A DNA stretch of 64,000 nt from assembly GCA_003527225.1 (NCBI GenBank), contig DPXQ01000114.1, positions 62,001-126,000 on the forward strand, given 5' to 3'. This DNA is from Rhizobium sp. GTDB lineage: Bacteria > Pseudomonadota > Alphaproteobacteria > Rhizobiales > Rhizobiaceae. Position 1 is the stretch's first letter. Every line of letters begins with the position of its first letter. Below the pieces are notes generated by a model, which ran no database searches, had not been told where the DNA came from, and saw nothing but the letters and a program-made list of their open reading frames with translations. The position numbers and the translations under genes were made by a program. This document shows positions 42,240 through 50,584 of this stretch, piece by piece.

Positions 42240-43142
42240 ATGCCGTATCAAGCCACAATGACCGATCCCCTCTTGGACCAAGCCCGTCGCTACGCTGATG
42301 CCCATGTCGACCCCACCGGCGTTGCCGCAACACCGGTGGCGGGGATGGTGATCCTGCGCGAAACCGCGCCGACCATGTTGCAATTTGCCGTTTCCAAGCC
42401 ATTGATGGCGCTCGTCTTGCAAGGCAGCAAGCGTGTGACGATGGGCAGCCGCAGCTTCGATTTCGGCGCCGGCGAATCGCTGCTGATCACCACCGATGTC
42501 CCAACCGTCAGCCAGATCACGACCGCCAGCAAGGTCTTGCCTTATTATTCGATGGTGCTCGAACTCGACCCCGCCATCATCGGCGATCTGGTCGATCAGA
42601 TCGGGCCGGTCCCGTTCGAAGCGGATCGGCCGGTTCGCGTCGATCCGACCGAAACGGAAATTGCCGATGCGGCGCTCCGCCTTGTCCGGCTCTTCGACCG
42701 GCCCGCCGCGCTGGCGGTGCTCGGCGAGCAGTTGCGCCGCGAGCTGCACTATTGGTTGCTCGCCGGCCGGCACGGCGGCGCCATCCGCGCGCTGGGTGTG
42801 ACCGACAGCCATGCGCAGCGCATCGCCCGTGCGGTTGCCTTACTACGCGATCATTATGCCGAGCCGGTGCGGGTTGAAGCGCTGGCGGCGGCGGCGGGCA
42901 TGAGCCTGTCGGCCTTCCACGTTCACTTCCGCGGCATCACATCGCTGACGCCGCTGCAGTTTCAGAAACAGCTTCGGCTCATCGAGGCCCGACGCCGGAT
43001 GCTGGCGCAAGGAGAGGCGATCAGCGATGCGGCCTACAGCGTTGGTTACGAGAGCGTCCCGCACTTCACGCGCGAGTATGGCCGAATGTTCGGACAGCCG
43101 CCTGCACGTGATGTCCGGCAAGCGCGCGCGCAGACCGCATAG
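42240..43142 (+). CDS. AraC-family regulator with AraC_N cupin domain
   Basis: 300 residues from ATG 42240; a later ATG at 42258 is possible. The N-terminal half matches the AraC_N group (V-L-Q-G-S-K-R-V-T-M-G, Y-D-F-G-A-G-E-S-L-like) and the C-terminal tandem HTH is clear (A-A-A-A-G-M-S-L-S-A-F-H-V-H-F-R and S-D-A-A-Y-S-V-G-Y-E-S). It most likely controls the divergent SDR gene. Confidence 0.9.
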   Translation: MPYQATMTDPLLDQARRYADAHVDPTGVAATPVAGMVILRETAPTMLQFAVSKPLMALVLQGSKRVTMGSRSFDFGAGESLLITTDVPTVSQITTASKVLPYYSMVLELDPAIIGDLVDQIGPVPFEADRPVRVDPTETEIADAALRLVRLFDRPAALAVLGEQLRRELHYWLLAGRHGGAIRALGVTDSHAQRIARAVALLRDHYAEPVRVEALAAAAGMSLSAFHVHFRGITSLTPLQFQKQLRLIEARRRMLAQGEAISDAAYSVGYESVPHFTREYGRMFGQPPARDVRQARAQTA

Positions 43143-43406
43143 AGCATTCCCGATACACCATCCTTCCAGGAAAACCGGTGATCCAAGCCAAAGGCAGTTA
43201 TCGCCATCCACTTCGGAAAAAGCCGCCCGTCATCTATACCACCGGAATTGGACATCTGGCCTGATAAGGCAAGCGGCTTTCAGGGAATTTTCACAGCAGG
43301 CCAAACGGCTCAGATGAGGGCGCAAAGCAGCCGTACTCTTCAACAGCAAACGAATGCCCTCAATGGGCTGCAATCGGAATACGCCACGTTCGCGCTTCCC
43401 CCCAAT
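43143..43406. other. Spacer without recognised gene
   Basis: Open frames here are short and overlap poorly with normal codon use. I see no gene, terminator or repeat; it forms the left part of a 560-bp gap ending at the fluoride riboswitch. Confidence 0.4.
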
Positions 43407-43515
43407 CACCCCACCTTCAGCAGCGCCCCGATCGTCCCGCCGATCAGGAGCAGGATGCTGATCAGGAAAGTCGGCGCCGCACCCGGGCCGCGCTTGTTTG
43501 CGTGCTCATAGCATT
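43407..43515 (-). pseudogene. 3' fragment of a second MAPEG gene
   Basis: On the minus strand this encodes roughly A-N-K-R-G-P-G-A-A-P-T-F-L-I-S-I-L-L-L-I then G-G-T-I-G-A-L-L-K and a stop, nearly identical to the C-terminus of the intact MAPEG protein at 45310-45693. Nucleotide identity with 45311-45415 is about 90 percent by eye. The gene's 5' part is absent. It and the intact gene bracket the crcB block in direct orientation. Confidence 0.8.
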
Positions 43516-43705
43516 GCTGCGGCGACGTGCCGGCCCTTGCCCCAGGGGGCGGATCTGTTTGATTCTTCCTCCAAGAGTACCGGCGAGGGGCCGGTAATCG
43601 CTAAGTTATGGTTCGTCGTACATCGAGACATTTCCGGGACCCTCTGCCCTTCCCTGGCAAGGCGCTTCGTTGACAGCCGGGAGCATCCGACGCTAAATGG
43701 CATCA

Positions 43706-43767
43706 CGGTAATGGATTTCTACCGGGCTCAAGCCGAACCGCTTTCTCGAAAGGCTGATGATTCCTAC
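43706..43767 (+). ncRNA. Fluoride riboswitch (crcB motif)
   Basis: The conserved elements of the crcB aptamer occur in order: GGTAATGG and a closing ACC around 43707-43723, GAACCGCT at 43734-43742, a variable hairpin, then GGCTGATGATTCCTAC at 43752-43767. This resembles the characterised Pseudomonas aptamer closely at the 3' end. It lies 29 bases before the crcB start. Downstream, CTACTC (43764-43769) can pair with GAGTAG (43787-43792), which overlaps both aptamer end and ribosome-binding region. Confidence 0.85.
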
Positions 43768-43796
43768 TCAAGCGCAACAGGCGAAAGAGTAGAGTC

Positions 43797-44204
43797 ATGC
43801 CGTCATTTACCCTGATCCCCTATATGGTCGTATTCGCCGGAGCTGGCCTTGGTGGCGCCTTGCGCCATGGCGTCAACCAGATCGCCGCACACCTGTTCGG
43901 CTTCGCGTTCCCTTATGGTACCTTCATCGTCAATGTTCTCGGTTCACTGGCCATGGGGCTACTCGCGGAATACTTCGCCCTGAGAGGTGGGCTTCCCCAG
44001 GAACTTCGGTTGCTGCTGACCACAGGGGTGCTTGGCGGCTTCACGACCTTTTCAACTTTTTCTCTCGATACCGTCACCATGTGGGAACGCGGTCAAGGCA
44101 GCGTGGCCATGGCTTACGCTGTCCTGTCGCTTGCGCTCTCGGTTGGCGCGCTTATAGCCGGTCTGGCGATCGTCCGCGTCTTTTTGTCAGGAACAAACCT
44201 ATGA
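43797..44204 (+). CDS. crcB: Fluoride channel CrcB/Fluc
   Basis: 135 residues, four transmembrane helices. Family motifs are G-G-A-L-R-H-G-V-N-Q, G-T-F-I-V-N-V-L-G-S-L and G-G-F-T-T-F-S-T-F-S, including the Asn and Phe residues that line the pore. It exports fluoride from the cytoplasm as a dual-topology dimer. Behind a fluoride riboswitch; overlaps the next gene by four bases. Confidence 0.95.
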   Translation: MPSFTLIPYMVVFAGAGLGGALRHGVNQIAAHLFGFAFPYGTFIVNVLGSLAMGLLAEYFALRGGLPQELRLLLTTGVLGGFTTFSTFSLDTVTMWERGQGSVAMAYAVLSLALSVGALIAGLAIVRVFLSGTNL

Positions 44205-44638
44205 AGACCCTTTTCACCACTTGGCCCTTCTGGGCGCTTCTGTCTGCCATGTTTGCAGCCCTGACCGCGATCTTCGCGAAAATTGGCATCGAGAACGTCA
44301 ACTCGGACTTTGCAACCTTCATCCGCACGATAGTAATCCTGCTGGCGGCGGGACTGATGGTCTACATCACCGGCACTTGGCAGTCCCCCGGTACGATCGG
44401 GGGACGGAGCTGGCTTTTTCTCGTGTTGTCCGGCCTCGCCACGGGTGCATCATGGATTTGCTATTTCCGCGCCCTGAAACTCGGAGACGCCGCGCGAGTG
44501 GCGCCGATAGACAAGCTCAGCGTCGTGTTTGTCGCCGTCTTTGCCGTGGCGTTTCTCGGCGAGCGCATGGCGCTGCCGAACTGGCTCGGAATTGCGATGA
44601 TCGCAGGCGGAGCGGTGCTGGTGGCCTATCGTGCCTGA
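44201..44638 (+). CDS. Half-size EamA-family transporter
   Basis: 145 residues, five transmembrane helices, one EamA repeat: W-x-L-L-S-A-M-F-A-A-L-T-A-I-F-A-K-I-G at the start and V-A-P-I-D-K-L-S-V-V-F-V-A-V-F-A near the end. Full-size members have two repeats, so this presumably dimerises. Translationally coupled to crcB; a fluoride-linked role is inferred from context. Confidence 0.82.
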   Translation: MKTLFTTWPFWALLSAMFAALTAIFAKIGIENVNSDFATFIRTIVILLAAGLMVYITGTWQSPGTIGGRSWLFLVLSGLATGASWICYFRALKLGDAARVAPIDKLSVVFVAVFAVAFLGERMALPNWLGIAMIAGGAVLVAYRA

Positions 44639-44657
44639 TTCCGCCGGGACTGACGAA

Positions 44658-45260
44658 ATGAAGGACGACAACCGTCTGATACAGCCCCGGAACCGGCTTC
44701 GCCGCTGGCTGAAGCGCATGGCTGGAGGCCTGTTGGCCACGGTAATGACGATTGGCGGCTATCTCGGCTACCTCCAGCTCAGCGGCAATTTCCACCCGGT
44801 CATCGCCGGCGAAGTCTACCGTTCGGCACAGCCGAGCGGCGACGCAATTGCCCGATATGCCCGCGAGCAGGGTATCCGCTCCATCATCAACCTTCGCGGC
44901 CCCAATCCGGGCAAGGCGTGGTATGATGAAGAAATAGAAGCCGCTACGACGCAAGGCGTTGCCCACTATGATTTCGCCATGTCGGCCAGCAAGGAACTGT
45001 CCCGTGACCGCGCGGCGGAACTGATCGAACTCATGGAGCGGGCGGAAAAGCCCGTGCTGATCCATTGCCAGGCGGGCGCCGATCGGAGCGGCCTCGCCGC
45101 TGCGCTGTATGTAGCGGCGATTGCCAGGGGCGGGGAAAATGCGGCCGAAGGCCAGATTTCGCTCCGCTACGGGCATGTTTCGCTGCCCATGACGGCTGCC
45201 TATCCCATGGATCGGAGCTTTGAGGCACTGGAGCCGTGGTTGGGATTCCCCCACTCCTGA
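44658..45260 (+). CDS. Membrane-anchored dual-specificity/tyrosine phosphatase-like protein
   Basis: 200 residues from ATG 44658; a GTG at 44631 overlapping the previous stop is possible. One transmembrane helix (about 22-42), then a phosphatase domain with Y-R-S-A-Q-P and the P-loop H-C137-Q-A-G-A-D-R143 (C-x5-R). Third gene of the fluoride-riboswitch unit. Substrate unknown; bacterial relatives act on proteins or lipids such as phosphatidylglycerophosphate. Confidence 0.82.
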   Translation: MKDDNRLIQPRNRLRRWLKRMAGGLLATVMTIGGYLGYLQLSGNFHPVIAGEVYRSAQPSGDAIARYAREQGIRSIINLRGPNPGKAWYDEEIEAATTQGVAHYDFAMSASKELSRDRAAELIELMERAEKPVLIHCQAGADRSGLAAALYVAAIARGGENAAEGQISLRYGHVSLPMTAAYPMDRSFEALEPWLGFPHS

Positions 45261-45309
45261 CGCTTGTTCCCCGCCGTTTGGTGTTGATGCGCGAGGACGA
45301 ACTCGCGCG

Positions 45310-45693
45310 TCACCCCGTCTTCAACAGCGCGCCGATCGTCCCGCCGATCAGGAGCAGGATGCTGATCAGGAAGGTCAGCGCCGCACCCGGGCCGCGCTTG
45401 CTTGCATCCTCGTAATATTGCGAGGCATAGAGCGCGCGCGCCCCCGTCCAGCACAGGCCGAGAATGCCGGCGAGCGGATCGGAGACGTAAGTGCCGAACA
45501 GCCAGAGCGAGGGCAGAAACAGCACCAGTTGCTCGACCGTGTTCTGCTGGACGCGGAAGATGCGCTCGAAATTTTCGTCGCCGGAGGTCTTCGGGGCCGC
45601 GATGCCGTACTGTTTGCGCGCCCTCGCGACCTTGATCAGGAACCAGGTATAGGCGATCAGCGCCGCAAACGTGGCGAGAACCGTGAACCGCAT
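45310..45693 (-). CDS. MAPEG family membrane protein
   Basis: 127 residues from ATG 45693 with AAAGGG upstream. Four transmembrane helices, R-V-Q-Q-N-T-V-E-Q-L-V-L-F-L-P-S is the MAPEG core. Family members are glutathione- or lipid-modifying membrane enzymes; the substrate is not known. Its 3' end is duplicated at 43407-43515. Confidence 0.85.
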   Translation of the reverse strand: MRFTVLATFAALIAYTWFLIKVARARKQYGIAAPKTSGDENFERIFRVQQNTVEQLVLFLPSLWLFGTYVSDPLAGILGLCWTGARALYASQYYEDASKRGPGAALTFLISILLLIGGTIGALLKTG

Positions 45694-45868
45694 GGTGAAA
45701 TCCCTTTGAATCAGGCTTGTTCGGCAGTCTCTGGAATCACTATGCCAGATCGAAAAATCGCGCAAGCGGCAGCGTTTTCGCCATGGCTTCCCGCTTGCCC
45801 GCCGCCGCAATTTCGCTCATGATATGCTCTATCCGGACAGCATAAGACAGCAGCGCGCAGGCGATCCC

Positions 45869-46522
45869 ATGACAGAGCAGTTCCGCTTCGGGCGGCCTTA
45901 CGATTTCCACGAACTGGTGGCCGATGGCATCGTCCATGGCGTCGGCGTGGTCTTCGCGCTGATCGGCGCCACCGCTCTGATCTTCTACGCGACGGTCTGG
46001 ACGAGCTATGCCGAAATGGCCGCCGCCTGGATCTATGGTCTCGGTCTCGTCCTCGCGCTCGCCGTCTCGTTCACCTACAATATGTGGCCGCATTCGCGTA
46101 CCAAGTGGATTCTCCGCCGCTTCGACCATTCGGCGATCTTCGTGCTGATCGCGGCGACCTATACGCCCTTCCTCGTCAAGGGCGCGCATGACTGGGCGAT
46201 CTTCGCGCTCCTGATCGGCATCTGGCTCACCGCCTTCGTCGGCATCACGCTGAAATGCCGCTTTCCCGGCCGCTACGACCGGCTGGCCATCCTGCTCTAT
46301 CTCGGCATGGGCTGGAGCGGCGCGATGGCGCTCGGGCCGATCTCGCAGACGCTGCCGAGCATCACCCTGCTCCTGATCATCATCGGCGGCTGCATCTATT
46401 CGGCCGGCGTCATCTTCCATGTCTGGGAGCGCCTGCGCTTCCAGAACGCTATCTGGCACGGCTTCGTCGTCACCGCCGCCGCCGTGCATTATTCCGCCGT
46501 CGTCACCGCCATCGGCCAGTAG
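45869..46522 (+). CDS. Hemolysin III/PAQR family protein
   Basis: 217 residues from ATG 45869, seven transmembrane helices. The family's motifs are present: A-D-G-I-V-H-G-V-G near the start, R-R-F-D-H-S-A-I-F in the middle, and H-x5-A-A-A-V-H-Y at the end, which supply the conserved metal-binding His and Asp/Ser residues. Biochemical role in bacteria unclear. Confidence 0.87.
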   Translation: MTEQFRFGRPYDFHELVADGIVHGVGVVFALIGATALIFYATVWTSYAEMAAAWIYGLGLVLALAVSFTYNMWPHSRTKWILRRFDHSAIFVLIAATYTPFLVKGAHDWAIFALLIGIWLTAFVGITLKCRFPGRYDRLAILLYLGMGWSGAMALGPISQTLPSITLLLIIIGGCIYSAGVIFHVWERLRFQNAIWHGFVVTAAAVHYSAVVTAIGQ

Positions 46523-46632
46523 GGCGCGCCGCAGGCACGAGGCAGGGCCGGGCATCGCATCGGCGCACCGCTTTACACCGCCTGCCGGAGCAGTTTACGC
46601 AGACGGGCCAGAACCAGACCGGGACCCATTTC

Positions 46633-47133
46633 ATGCAAGCTTCCATCACCATCCGCGATGCCGTCGAAGCCGATCTTCCCGCCATCCGCGACATCTACAA
46701 CCACGCCGTCGAGCACACCACCGCGATCTGGAACGAGGTTCTGATCGATGTGGACAACCGACGCGCCTGGATGGAGCTGCGCCGCGCCAAGGGCTTTCCG
46801 GTGCTGGTCGCCGAGAAAGACGGCAAGGTCGCGGGCTATGCCTCCTATGGCGACTGGCGTGCCTTCGACGGCTATCGCCACACGGTCGAGCACTCGGTCT
46901 ATGTCGACAAGGAGTGCCGGGGTACTGGCATCGGCAAGCTCTTGCTGCAGACGCTGATCGAGCATGCCCGCGCCAATGGCAAGCACGTCATGATCGCCGC
47001 CATCGAGGCGGAGAACCAGCCATCGATTGCGCTGCACGAACGCCTCGGCTTCCGTCTCGTCGGCATCCACAAGGAGGTCGGCACGAAATTCGGCCGCTGG
47101 CTCGACCTGGCGATGATGGAACTGATGGTCTGA
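46633..47133 (+). CDS. GNAT acetyltransferase, phosphinothricin/methionine-derivative type
   Basis: 166 residues from ATG 46633. The pattern D-L-P-A-I-R-D-I-Y-N-H-A-V-E-H-T-T-A, Y-A-S-Y-G-D-W-R and E-H-S-V-Y-V-D-K-E-C-R-G-T-G-I-G-K matches the Pat/MddA group that acetylates phosphinothricin-like or methionine sulfoximine-like amines. True substrate unproven. Confidence 0.87.
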   Translation: MQASITIRDAVEADLPAIRDIYNHAVEHTTAIWNEVLIDVDNRRAWMELRRAKGFPVLVAEKDGKVAGYASYGDWRAFDGYRHTVEHSVYVDKECRGTGIGKLLLQTLIEHARANGKHVMIAAIEAENQPSIALHERLGFRLVGIHKEVGTKFGRWLDLAMMELMV

Positions 47134-47180
47134 GGGGGAAGGCGGCCCGAGGCGCCAGCCCGAGCCGCAGCCTTGGATGC

Positions 47181-47918
47181 CTACTCGATGCGCGTGTGCA
47201 CCATCTCGCCGCGGATGGTGATTTCCGGCTTGGCGCCGGGCGTGTTCGGCAGCGCGCTGTCGACATAGGAGGCGACCGCCTCGACCAGATAGCTGACGGG
47301 CGTCGGGGTGAGGAACTTCAGCGTGGCCTCGAGCATCTTGCCGGAGATCGCGATCGTCTCGTTTTGCATCACCCGCTCGAAGGTCACCTTCGCCCGAAGC
47401 GCCGCGCCCGAGATGGAGATGGCCTGCGCGTGGCCGCGAAGGCTGACGTCGCCGGCGTCGCTGCGGATGTCCACGACCGAGAAGTCGCCGGCGAGGCGGG
47501 TGCGCGCGGCCTGCTGGTCGATGATGACGGCGGCCTCGGGCCTCAGACTGGCGGTGAGTTCCATCGTGCAGTCGGACCAGTCGAAGAAGCGCGCGGCCCG
47601 GCCGACATCGACGGTCAGCGTGTCTCCCTCGATGCGCATGCTGCCCTGGGCGGGGCAGGCATCGGAATACCATCCGGAATGCCAGACCGCGCCCCAGCCG
47701 TGCCGCTCGCCCTTCAGCTCCGCCACATGGGGGCCTTCGGACGCGGTTGAGATCGCGATGTCGCTCGCCGCGCCTTCGACCCGGATCTTCGAGACATTGG
47801 AGAGGTCGAGAGGTCCGGCCAGGCTGTCGCGCGTGGCGAAGAATGCGACGGCGGCGTCGAGCGCGGCAAAGGCCAGAACGGTGCCGGCGATGGAGAAAAG
47901 GACGGTTCGGGTTTTCAT
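47181..47918 (-). CDS. Exported adhesin-like/DUF4097-type repeat protein
   Basis: 245 residues from ATG 47918 (AAGGAG seven bases upstream). A Sec signal or N-terminal anchor is followed by repeating short strands (V-S-K-I-R-V-E-G-A-A-S-D-I-A-I, F-S-V-V-D-I-R-S-D-A-G-D-V-S-L-R-G), the parallel beta-roll pattern of DUF4097/DUF2807 proteins. Divergent from a membrane-bound AraC regulator, its likely controller. Function unknown. Confidence 0.6.
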   Translation of the reverse strand: MKTRTVLFSIAGTVLAFAALDAAVAFFATRDSLAGPLDLSNVSKIRVEGAASDIAISTASEGPHVAELKGERHGWGAVWHSGWYSDACPAQGSMRIEGDTLTVDVGRAARFFDWSDCTMELTASLRPEAAVIIDQQAARTRLAGDFSVVDIRSDAGDVSLRGHAQAISISGAALRAKVTFERVMQNETIAISGKMLEATLKFLTPTPVSYLVEAVASYVDSALPNTPGAKPEITIRGEMVHTRIE

Positions 47919-48068
47919 GGGAGTGCTCCTTGCGTGGGGTGTCGATTGCCCCATCGAGCACCGAAGCATCGGCTCCCGCGACCTCGATCGCGTTTCAGGT
48001 CGACCTCGAACGCGCTTGCGGTCATGATGGCGTGCATCTGCTTCGAAAGGCCCGTTCGTTCGCTCGCC

Positions 48069-49097
48069 ATGATCTTCGTACCGCTCTCTTTTGCCGTCTC
48101 GCTTTTTCTCGTCACCTTTCTCGTGCGGCTGTTGCTTCAGGGGCGCGAAAGCCTGTCGCGCAATCGCCTGTTCGTGGTGCTGATCGCGGTCTATGCGCTG
48201 CAGACGACACTGGTCGGCCTGCGCTGGGGCTACGGGGTTATGGCGGTCCTGCCGCTGCTGTCGCTGCTGGCAAGCGCCATCCCGCCGCTCACCTACCTTG
48301 CCTTTCGCGACCTTGCCCGGGAGGAGGGCGTCGGCCTGTCGCTGCGCGATTGGCCGCATCTCGTGCCGACCGTCATGCTCGCGGTGCTGTTGGTCGTCTG
48401 GCGCGATCCTGTCGACTTGCTGATCATCGCCGAGTTCCTCGGCTATGGACTGCGGTTGCTCTGGCTCGCGCGCCTCGGTCCGGATGGCCTCGTCGCTTCG
48501 CGCCTCGATGGTTCCTTGCGCTCCCATCGTTCGCTGCTGTTGGCCGCACTTGCCCTCGTCGCTTCGGCTCTCACCGATATTGCCATCAGCCTCGACATGC
48601 TGTGGGGCGGCGGGCGGCACTCGGCGCTGGTGGTCTCGGCCGCCACGACCGTCATCCTTCTCCTGCTCGGCATCGCCGCCGCGGTCGCCGGCTCCGAAGA
48701 GGGGAGCGAGGGGGAGGGGGAGGATGCCGGGACGCCGGAGCCCACCGCCGCGCCCGCATCCGGGGCAGACGAGGAGATTGCCGCCGCGCTCGACCGGCTG
48801 ATGGCCGAACGCCGGTTCTTTGCCGATTCGAGCCTCAACCTCGGCAAGCTCGCCCGCAGGCTCGGCCTTCCCGCCCGCGCCGTTTCCAATGCGATCAACC
48901 GCACCCGCGCCATGAGCGTGTCGCAATATGTCAACAATTTCCGCGTTGCCGAGGCCTGCCGCCTTCTGGCGGGAACCGACATGCCGGTCACCCGCATCGT
49001 CTTCGAGGCGGGTTTCATGACCAAGTCCAACTTCAACCGCGAATTCCTGCGGGTGACAGGCATGAACCCGACCGCCTGGCGAACAGCGAAGGTGTGA
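48069..49097 (+). CDS. Membrane-embedded AraC-family regulator
   Basis: 342 residues from ATG 48069; earlier in-frame ATGs at 48024 and 48027 are possible. About six to seven transmembrane helices (residues 1-205) precede an acidic linker and a C-terminal AraC HTH pair (F-F-A-D-S-S-L-N-L-G-K-L-A-R-R-L-G-L and V-F-E-A-G-F-M-T-K-S-N-F-N-R-E-F). It should sense a membrane or envelope signal and act on DNA from the membrane. Divergent from the exported beta-roll protein gene. Confidence 0.82.
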   Translation: MIFVPLSFAVSLFLVTFLVRLLLQGRESLSRNRLFVVLIAVYALQTTLVGLRWGYGVMAVLPLLSLLASAIPPLTYLAFRDLAREEGVGLSLRDWPHLVPTVMLAVLLVVWRDPVDLLIIAEFLGYGLRLLWLARLGPDGLVASRLDGSLRSHRSLLLAALALVASALTDIAISLDMLWGGGRHSALVVSAATTVILLLLGIAAAVAGSEEGSEGEGEDAGTPEPTAAPASGADEEIAAALDRLMAERRFFADSSLNLGKLARRLGLPARAVSNAINRTRAMSVSQYVNNFRVAEACRLLAGTDMPVTRIVFEAGFMTKSNFNREFLRVTGMNPTAWRTAKV

Positions 49098-49116
49098 CGG
49101 CGGGGAGGCTCAAAGC

Positions 49117-49274
49117 TCAGCTCTCCCAGTCCTCCAGCCGCAATTCCGGCACGCGCTGGAATTCGCGCGGATTGCGCGTCACCAGCGTCATGTCGCGCGA
49201 GAGTGCCTGGCCGGCGATCAGCACGTCATAGGGTCCGATCGGCGTGCCGGCGCTTGCAAGTTCGGCCCGCAACC
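49117..49274 (-). pseudogene. vapC remnant (PIN toxin C-terminal part)
   Basis: The frame encodes only the last third of a PIN toxin: P-I-G-P-Y-D-V-L-I-A-G-Q-A-L-S-R and T-L-V-T-R-N-P-R-E-F-Q-R-V, matching VapC ends with the D of P-Y-D and N-P-R-E-F. The first roughly 80 residues are missing, and the upstream part of the open frame is non-homologous. Confidence 0.75.
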
Positions 49275-49388
49275 TCAATTGAAATAGTCCAACTCGGGCC
49301 GCGGCTGCTCCGCGCTTTCCTCCAGTGCCGCCGCGACGAAATCCTCGTCCAGCGGGCCGAAAACATCCTTCAACCAGTCCCATTCCAT
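49275..49388 (-). pseudogene. vapB remnant (antitoxin C-terminal part)
   Basis: ATG 49388 to TGA encodes 37 residues, M-E-W-D-W-L-K-D and G-P-L-D-E-D-F-V-A-A then E-Q-P-R-P-E-L-D-Y-F, the C-terminal toxin-wrapping segment of VapB antitoxins. The DNA-binding N-terminal half is gone. With the adjacent vapC remnant it marks a decayed VapBC pair. Confidence 0.72.
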
Positions 49389-49407
49389 GGTCAGTTGCCC
49401 TCCTCGT

Positions 49408-49797
49408 TCAGATCGCCGCGACGGCCTTCCTGAGCATGTCGCGAACCTCGCCCGCCACCGATTTCAGTTGATCGTTCGGGATCGCATCCATCGAGGCGAC
49501 GGGGTCGATGGCGCTGACCATGACGGAATTGCCGCCTGTCCTGCGCACGATGACATTGCAGGGCAGCATGGCGCCGACCTTCGGCTCGATGCCGATGGCC
49601 TGATGCGCCATTTTCGGGTTGCAGGCGCCGAGGATCAGGTAGTCGTCGATATCCTGATCGATCTTCTTCTTCAGCGTCGCCTTGACGTCGATCTCGGTCA
49701 ATACGCCGAAACCGTTTGCGGCGAGTGCTGCACGGGTCTTTTCCACCACGCTTTCGAAATCCGTGCCCTCGAACGTCCTGTCGATCGTGTAGTTCAT
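49408..49797 (-). CDS. DUF302 domain protein
   Basis: 129 residues. G-F-G-V-L-T-E-I-D-V-K-A-T-L-K-K-K, G-A-C-N-P-K-M-A-H-Q-A and L-P-C-N-V-I-V-R match DUF302; two conserved cysteines lie in these motifs. Function unknown, linked to redox or sulfur in some genomes. Good GGAG ribosome-binding site. Confidence 0.88.
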   Translation of the reverse strand: MNYTIDRTFEGTDFESVVEKTRAALAANGFGVLTEIDVKATLKKKIDQDIDDYLILGACNPKMAHQAIGIEPKVGAMLPCNVIVRRTGGNSVMVSAIDPVASMDAIPNDQLKSVAGEVRDMLRKAVAAI

Positions 49798-49833
49798 GTC
49801 CGGTTCTCCTGTTGTCGTCGCGGGTTTGGTGAT

Positions 49834-50583
49834 TCAGTCGGTGTCCTGGCCCCAATGCCGGTCCGTCCGGCTCTCGCCAGCTTGGGCTTCGAATGAATAG
49901 ACCAAACCCGGCTTCCGTGTGGCATGGCCCGGATCGGCGAAATCGGGGACGGGATATTCCGCGAGCAGCCGCAATTGCGCATGCGGCAGATAGGCCCGTC
50001 CGGGATCGCCGACCAGCACCGTGATGCCGGCCGCCAGACATCGGTCGAGAAAGACAGTGACCCGCGCGGCGATGTCCGGATCGTAGAACAGGTCGCCGAT
50101 CGCGACGAGATCGACGGCGGGCGCGGGGCCTCCGGTGAGGTCGCCGCAGATCGCCTCGATCTCCACACCGTTCGCCGCCGCGTTCAGCCCCGTGGCGACG
50201 ATCGCGTTGCGGTCGATATCAGCGGCGATGACACTGGCCGCGCCCGCCTTCGCCGCCGCGATCCCGACCACGCCGGAGCCGGCGCCAAGGTCGAGCACGC
50301 GCAGGCCATTCACCGTTTCGGGCCGGTCGAGAAAATGACGGGCGAGCACCGTGCCGCCCGCCCAGCGATAGGCCCAGTAGGGCGTCGCAGGATCGGCCCC
50401 GTCGTCATTATCTTCCTCGCCGGCCTCCAGAAGCCGCCACAGGCCGCTTCCCGGATGGGCCGTGTAGAGGCTGATTTCCGGCAGCGCCGGCGCCGGGGCA
50501 AGCGTCAGGTTCTCAACGATGAATTGCGCGGCGGAGACCGGCTCATCCGTCCGGGCGGCGCGCGTTCTCTGGCTTTCGTGCAC
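49834..50583 (-). CDS. SAM-dependent methyltransferase, ETFbeta lysine-methyltransferase-like
   Basis: 249 residues from GTG 50583 with AGAGG upstream. P-Y-W-A-Y-R-W-A-G-G is typical of the ETFB/nicotinamide N-methyltransferase-like group, followed by SAM motif L-D-L-G-A-G-S-G-V-V-G-I and A-A-D-I-D. Likely methylates a protein lysine. It begins one base after the stop of the hydrolase gene, forming an operon with it. Confidence 0.82.
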   Translation of the reverse strand: MHESQRTRAARTDEPVSAAQFIVENLTLAPAPALPEISLYTAHPGSGLWRLLEAGEEDNDDGADPATPYWAYRWAGGTVLARHFLDRPETVNGLRVLDLGAGSGVVGIAAAKAGAASVIAADIDRNAIVATGLNAAANGVEIEAICGDLTGGPAPAVDLVAIGDLFYDPDIAARVTVFLDRCLAAGITVLVGDPGRAYLPHAQLRLLAEYPVPDFADPGHATRKPGLVYSFEAQAGESRTDRHWGQDTD

Positions 50584-50584
50584 G

